45,111 nucleotides of DNA, taken from positions 1 to 45,111 of the forward strand of contig PEWV01000020.1 of NCBI GenBank assembly GCA_002780005.1, given 5' to 3'. The notes under the pieces were generated by a model, which saw only the letters and a program-made list of their open reading frames with translations, did no database searches and had not been told where the DNA came from. Shown piece after piece: positions 40,772 through 45,111 of this stretch; the first letter of the stretch is position 1, and each line of letters opens with the position of its first letter. The stretch comes from Candidatus Aquitaenariimonas noxiae. Its GTDB lineage: Bacteria; Omnitrophota; Gorgyraeia; Aquitaenariimonadales; Aquitaenariimonadaceae. The position numbers were made by a program, and so were the translations under genes.

Positions 40772-43700
40772 ATGAATCCGGGCAGTTGGCATAGCGCGCT
40801 GGGAAGCGAAACTGAAAATCCAAAAAAAAGGATAGCGGGGAAGTTTTTTATTTTTTGCGCTGTTACTTTTCTTCTGGCAGGAAGCATGCTCATATTAAAA
40901 GCCGGAAATTCTTTTGCCGAAACGCGCGTATTTTATAACGAAATTGATGCTGCCAGCTGCACCACGATCAATGAGGCTAACGATAACCCGGACGGCAGCT
41001 GCCATCTTGCGGACGGAGGTGTAGACACCACAAAGGCGTTCATTATTTACACTAACACTGCGAATGACACAACGCCGTCCCTTCTTCGCTTCACAGCGAA
41101 GTTTGTAGATGCTCATAGCCTCGAGTTTCAGCGCAACAGTAACGATACCGACGCCAGCCAGATAATACGTTACTATGTCATAGAGTCAGACGCTTTCGAG
41201 GTGTATTGGGCCGAGCATGACATGGCCGCAGATGACTGGTCTGACACAGAAGTCCTTACCAGCCTTATTGATATAAAACCAAATAAATCTTTTATAGTCT
41301 ACGGCGTTAGGAGCGCTAGTATTTCCGCAAATAACTATGCCGGAACCGTGCTTGTCGGGGCGAATTTGGAGTATACGGAATCAGTCCCGCCAGCAGCCGC
41401 TGACCAGATACAATTTTACCGTAAAGACGTTTCTGGCAAGACCGAAGAAGCTATAACAATTTCATATTTTGTGGTTACCGTAAAAGACGATTCCTGGGTC
41501 CAGCAGGGGAAAGCTGCGGCCGCGGCAAACGATTACATGGTTAGCGATGACCTCGCTACAGCTGTTGACCGCTCAAAGGCATTTCTTATATTCAACTTCT
41601 GTAACACTGACTATAGCGTTGACCAGCGATGGCGCGGCGCCATAACTTCAGACCTCCAGGTCGGCTTTAACAAGAGAGCCAAAGGAGGAACAACTGATAT
41701 TTATTATTACTGTGTTGAGCTTGGTACTTTAGGGTTTTCGGAAGGCGGCGAGGGATTGCAGAAAGATACAGTCGACGCAGTTGCTAACTGGGATTTCCCC
41801 CTCGCGAAGGATTTCGGAAATACAGCCAGGCGTTTTTCGCTGATTTCCCAGGACTGCGTCGGAACAGGCTCTCAAAACGATAGAATAAGCAGCGCGGTAG
41901 GATTTCTCGATGTTGACGGAGCTGAAAAATTGCGCGTTACGCGAAGAGATAATACACAGGCATCTGTCACTGACTATTTTGCCGTCTATATGGAACCGAT
42001 GAAGCTATTTACGCCGAACGGCGGTGAAAACTGGAAGTGCGGAACAGAATACGATATAACTTGGTATTGTCCCTGGGATGGAAGTAAAGGTATAGCTAAG
42101 GTGGACGTACTATTATCCGAAGACGCAGGAGCTACCTGGCCAGTTACTATAGCCAGCGATGTTGATAATGACCCGGACAACGGCGTCACGACGCTTCCGT
42201 GGACTATACCGTCGAATACATTGGGGCTTATAGGCGCCAACAGAAAAGTAGGTATTGTGATAGCCGGAGGAACCATAAACGCAGACTCTGCCCTACACTA
42301 CAACTGCGATATCTCGGATAGCGGTTTCACAATTATAGGAGACCTGCAGCTCACTCAGCCTGATACCCCAGGTACAAAATGGATTTATGACCATGAATAT
42401 AACATTAAATGGAAAGCGCACGGTCATAATACCGATATGGGAAACGTGAGACTGCGATATAGTATTAACAGCGGTTCTGATTATCCTGCTGATCAAATCA
42501 TAGCTACGGTAACACCGCATTATAACGAGGTGGCCGGCGTGTCTATATATCCTTGGACCGTAAAGGAACCGGCACCAGGATATCCTACAGTCGACTGCAT
42601 CGTTGGGTCTAACCTCAGGATGCTGGTGGAACAGGTAAGCGATCCGACTAATGTCTTCGATGAAGGTGAATACGATTTTCGTGTCGATCCGGAGGTAAAA
42701 CTACTTTTCCCTAATGCCACAGGGGTTGGTGACGATAAGACTATTTGGGAAATAGGAGAGCCAATGTACATTGAATGGGAGCCTCATGGTCTTATGGGGA
42801 CGAACAAAGTTAGCGTTGAGATAACCAGAAACCAGGGAGGTAACTGGTCGGCAGTGGAAGCCGAGGCATATAATATCGCGTATAATTATAACGGAGGGTC
42901 CGGCGCATGTACTTACCCGTGGTCTGTTGAAGGACCGGCGACCAGCGGAGCAGACGCGAAGATCAGGGTAAAAAGCGAAGATTATTCAGGTATTGCAGGA
43001 GAATCTCTGAATTATTTCAAAATACAGGAGACAATCCACGTTGATATACCAAGCCTCACCGAGATAGTGTGGCGCGCAGGCGCGCAAAATACAATACAGT
43101 GGACCGTAAGGGGCCTTACCAGCGCCAATTTTGTTAAGATTTACTACTCGCTTGATGGCGGCACCAATTATACTTTTCTCATTCAGAGGCCGGCCCAGGC
43201 TGGAAACGATCCTGAAGCGTCGAGCACTTACGGGTGGACCCCGGATTCCTCTCATTTAACATCAAAGGCAAAGATCAAGGTTACGCGGGCTGATCAGGAG
43301 AATATCGCGGATGAAAGCGATAATATATTCCAGATAAAAGGAAATGTTAGTGTAACCAAACCAACCCTCAATGAAGTTATCCCTATAGGGAAACAATATA
43401 CTATCACCTGGGATGTGACAGCCGGCGTGACAGGAACCGCTAATATATACCTATATAAACCTAGCGTGGGGTATGAACCGATAGGAACGGCCCCGATCGA
43501 TCAGAAATACGCTTATTGGACTCCGACTCAAGCCCAGATGGGAGGCGGTCGCAAAATAATGGTTGCAAAACAGGGGGATGAAGATTTAGCTAAAGGAACA
43601 GCCGGCGAATCAGCCACATTTGATGTTAAAGCGGATCTTGATCTGACCTATCCTGATACCCAGTCCGGCCTTGCTTTTGATGCCGGTGGCAAACTCTATA

Positions 43701-45111
43701 TAAAATGGACCCCTAATCCTGAAAATTTTGGAGACGTAAAGGTAAATTATAATAAAGACGGCGGAAGCTTTACAGGAATAGGCCAAGTTGCGTCCAATTT
43801 TAAACCGAACGGCACTGACATAGGATTTGAATGGAATGATATACCTGAGGAAGCGGTCAGCAATGTTGTGAGGATAAGAATTGAACAAGTAGGTGAAGAT
43901 ACCAAGGTTTACGCTGTATCTCAGCAGTCGTTTAAAATCAGAGGGTCTATAACGATCACGCGGCCGGTCGGAGGCGAAAAGTGGCAGGCCGGCAAGACCG
44001 AAAATATCAGCTGGACAAAAAAAGGCAACTTAGGAAATGTAAAGATAAATTATTCGCTTAGCACGGGTAGTGCGGAATATACAGGCGACATAATAGGCGA
44101 GAGGGATAGCGCGAACTCCCCATACCCTTGGCCGATATCAACCTATATCTTTGACGATATAGAAACAGAGTTGCGAGCCACAGTAAGAATAAAAATTCAA
44201 TCCCTGCTATATCCGGATATAGCAAAGGAATCAAATGCATTTACGATCAAGAGCAGGTTCTATGGCTTAAGCTCAAATGTTGACAGCGGACAGAAATTAT
44301 ACGTAGGTGACCCGTGCAATATAACATGGATTACAGACGGATATAAGAAGTTGGTGGATGTCCTCTACAGCACTGACGGTGGCAGCCCGAATATTCCACT
44401 TGTGTCGAGTACGCCGAATATTAACGGCTTTGATCTCGAAACTGTGGGAGGCGTGCCGGACGCTCCAGGTAACCAGGTAAAATTTATGGTCCGCAGCACC
44501 CTTCAACCTAACGAGATATATGTAATGTCTTCTGGCAATAATATAATTGATAAAAAGACGTTGACAATAACGTATCCGGGCGGGGTAACTGAGCCGAATT
44601 TGGTACTTTACGCAGGCGACCCATATCTTATCAAGTGGACTTACTATGGGTCTATTTTAACAGTCAAACTTGATTATTCTATTAATAATGGGAGTGATTA
44701 CAATTATCCGATAGCAAGCGATGTTAATGTTGCAGGAGGCACAGGAGGTTATTCCTGGCCGGGTGGCGTTCCCAATCAGATAAAAGGTAAGGTTATAAAG
44801 GTAAGAGTTCAGGATATGGATAACGATACGGTAAACGGAGAGTCTGTTTACGCATTTTCAATAGCAGGGAAAATAAATCTTACGAAACCCGATGGCGGCG
44901 AGACCTGGTACGTAGGAACAAAAGGCGATATCAAGTGGACCCCTACAGGAAGCTATGACAGCGTAAAGATAGTATACACAGTTGACGGCGGCTCATGGAA
45001 GGACATAGCAATAGTTCCCGCAGGCACAAACGGCGTGCCGCAGACATATAGTGATTTCGTACCAGTACCTGTGGATATTACTACCACATTCAAAGTCAAA
45101 ATATTCGACCC
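40772..45111 (+). CDS. giant secreted surface protein with Ig-like repeats (5' part, runs off the window)
   Basis: The frame opens at ATG 40772 (AAGAAAGGGAA upstream) and has no stop up to the right edge, giving at least 1446 residues. A long signal peptide with a 20-residue basic n-region (KFFIFCAVTFLLAGSMLILK) is probably cut after NSFA at residue 49. Residues 50 to about 350 hold two related modules (TTKAFIIYTNT and RSKAFLIFNFC mark the same place). From residue 410 at least ten beta-sandwich repeats of about 100-115 residues follow, each opening like LFTPNGGENWKCGTEYDITW or LTKPDGGETWYVGTKGDIKW. These are the marks of the Kre9/KNH-like, Ser-Thr-rich GPI-anchored family repeats common in bacterial surface proteins. 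It is probably an adhesin or sheath protein under c-di-GMP control. Confidence 0.9.
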   Translation, partial: MNPGSWHSALGSETENPKKRIAGKFFIFCAVTFLLAGSMLILKAGNSFAETRVFYNEIDAASCTTINEANDNPDGSCHLADGGVDTTKAFIIYTNTANDTTPSLLRFTAKFVDAHSLEFQRNSNDTDASQIIRYYVIESDAFEVYWAEHDMAADDWSDTEVLTSLIDIKPNKSFIVYGVRSASISANNYAGTVLVGANLEYTESVPPAAADQIQFYRKDVSGKTEEAITISYFVVTVKDDSWVQQGKAAAAANDYMVSDDLATAVDRSKAFLIFNFCNTDYSVDQRWRGAITSDLQVGFNKRAKGGTTDIYYYCVELGTLGFSEGGEGLQKDTVDAVANWDFPLAKDFGNTARRFSLISQDCVGTGSQNDRISSAVGFLDVDGAEKLRVTRRDNTQASVTDYFAVYMEPMKLFTPNGGENWKCGTEYDITWYCPWDGSKGIAKVDVLLSEDAGATWPVTIASDVDNDPDNGVTTLPWTIPSNTLGLIGANRKVGIVIAGGTINADSALHYNCDISDSGFTIIGDLQLTQPDTPGTKWIYDHEYNIKWKAHGHNTDMGNVRLRYSINSGSDYPADQIIATVTPHYNEVAGVSIYPWTVKEPAPGYPTVDCIVGSNLRMLVEQVSDPTNVFDEGEYDFRVDPEVKLLFPNATGVGDDKTIWEIGEPMYIEWEPHGLMGTNKVSVEITRNQGGNWSAVEAEAYNIAYNYNGGSGACTYPWSVEGPATSGADAKIRVKSEDYSGIAGESLNYFKIQETIHVDIPSLTEIVWRAGAQNTIQWTVRGLTSANFVKIYYSLDGGTNYTFLIQRPAQAGNDPEASSTYGWTPDSSHLTSKAKIKVTRADQENIADESDNIFQIKGNVSVTKPTLNEVIPIGKQYTITWDVTAGVTGTANIYLYKPSVGYEPIGTAPIDQKYAYWTPTQAQMGGGRKIMVAKQGDEDLAKGTAGESATFDVKADLDLTYPDTQSGLAFDAGGKLYIKWTPNPENFGDVKVNYNKDGGSFTGIGQVASNFKPNGTDIGFEWNDIPEEAVSNVVRIRIEQVGEDTKVYAVSQQSFKIRGSITITRPVGGEKWQAGKTENISWTKKGNLGNVKINYSLSTGSAEYTGDIIGERDSANSPYPWPISTYIFDDIETELRATVRIKIQSLLYPDIAKESNAFTIKSRFYGLSSNVDSGQKLYVGDPCNITWITDGYKKLVDVLYSTDGGSPNIPLVSSTPNINGFDLETVGGVPDAPGNQVKFMVRSTLQPNEIYVMSSGNNIIDKKTLTITYPGGVTEPNLVLYAGDPYLIKWTYYGSILTVKLDYSINNGSDYNYPIASDVNVAGGTGGYSWPGGVPNQIKGKVIKVRVQDMDNDTVNGESVYAFSIAGKINLTKPDGGETWYVGTKGDIKWTPTGSYDSVKIVYTVDGGSWKDIAIVPAGTNGVPQTYSDFVPVPVDITTTFKVKIFD
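41999..45111 (+). repeat. array of at least ten Ig-like domain repeats
   Basis: Repeat starts, by the P-x-G-G-E/x-W-x-x-G...I-x-W pattern, lie near 41999, 42344, 42697, 43033, 43350, 43639, 43949, 44261, 44563 and 44873, a spacing of about 290-350 bp. The copies are strongly diverged in DNA, so the array is old. Confidence 0.8.

Noticed and set aside
41986-44506. Several minus-strand frames in the right end
   Set aside because: They are shadows of the open + strand frame from 40772, which carries a signal peptide and a regular domain array without a stop.
1-45111. tRNA, rRNA or phage/integrase genes
   Set aside because: I looked for their typical conserved sequences and saw none, although short tRNA genes are hard to exclude by eye.

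Overview
The window looks like a piece of a Gram-negative, AT-leaning bacterial genome. It encodes an outer-membrane secretin, a GspC-like inner-membrane partner, a heptosyltransferase-type GT9 enzyme, a TonB/TolA-like fold and long coiled-coil envelope proteins. The style (very long envelope and surface proteins, dense polysaccharide genes with ATGA overlaps, a REP-type transposase domain on a host-like protein) suggests an uncultured lineage such as Omnitrophota, but I cannot prove the taxonomy by eye. Every supported gene is on the + strand.

Region 1 (1-25026) is a surface-polysaccharide locus in a tight, mostly overlapping run. It holds GT2, GT4, GT9 and CgeB-like glycosyltransferases, one tandem GT4-GT4 fusion, seven or eight methyltransferases, a DegT-type aminotransferase overlapping a GNAT acetyltransferase, an O-antigen ligase/polymerase, a B12-binding radical SAM enzyme and a PglC-type initiating phosphoglycosyl transferase. 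Two gene families (CgeB-like proteins and 'FHHL' methyltransferases) occur twice, suggesting block duplication. An unusually clear 35-residue membrane micro-protein sits just before the phosphoglycosyl transferase. The run ends with a sensor-poor histidine kinase, a receiver-only response regulator and an intrinsic terminator. No flippase is present.

Region 2 (25100-38644) is an envelope machine. A promoter next to a perfect inverted repeat drives a mini-MerR protein, followed by a 14-bp hairpin, an ExeA-like AAA ATPase, a GspC-like protein and a secretin. A second possible promoter precedes a coiled-coil/TPR protein and a 2659-residue coiled-coil giant. The giant has a signal peptide or anchor, a small beta domain, about 2,400 residues of repeat-built coiled coil and a C-terminal TonB/TolA-like domain. 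A 201-residue exported protein with an unrecognised domain ends the region at a strong terminator. No GspE, GspF or pseudopilin genes are seen.

Region 3 (38645-45111) starts with a promoter, a c-di-GMP-I (GEMM-I) riboswitch and a terminator hairpin, set among repeated GTGCC/GGCAC palindromes. It then encodes a REP-associated tyrosine transposase domain fused to a transmembrane helix and to a C-terminal domain homologous to the 201-residue protein just upstream. A small exported protein and a very long surface protein of repeated Ig-like domains follow; the last runs off the window.

My working hypothesis is that the window encodes a c-di-GMP-responsive cell-surface programme: polysaccharide, an orphan secretin with a giant TolA-like periplasmic rod, and a riboswitch-controlled operon for a giant surface protein together with a membrane-tethered, apparently catalytically intact HUH transposase. 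The functional link between regions 2 and 3 rests on gene order and the shared domain only.
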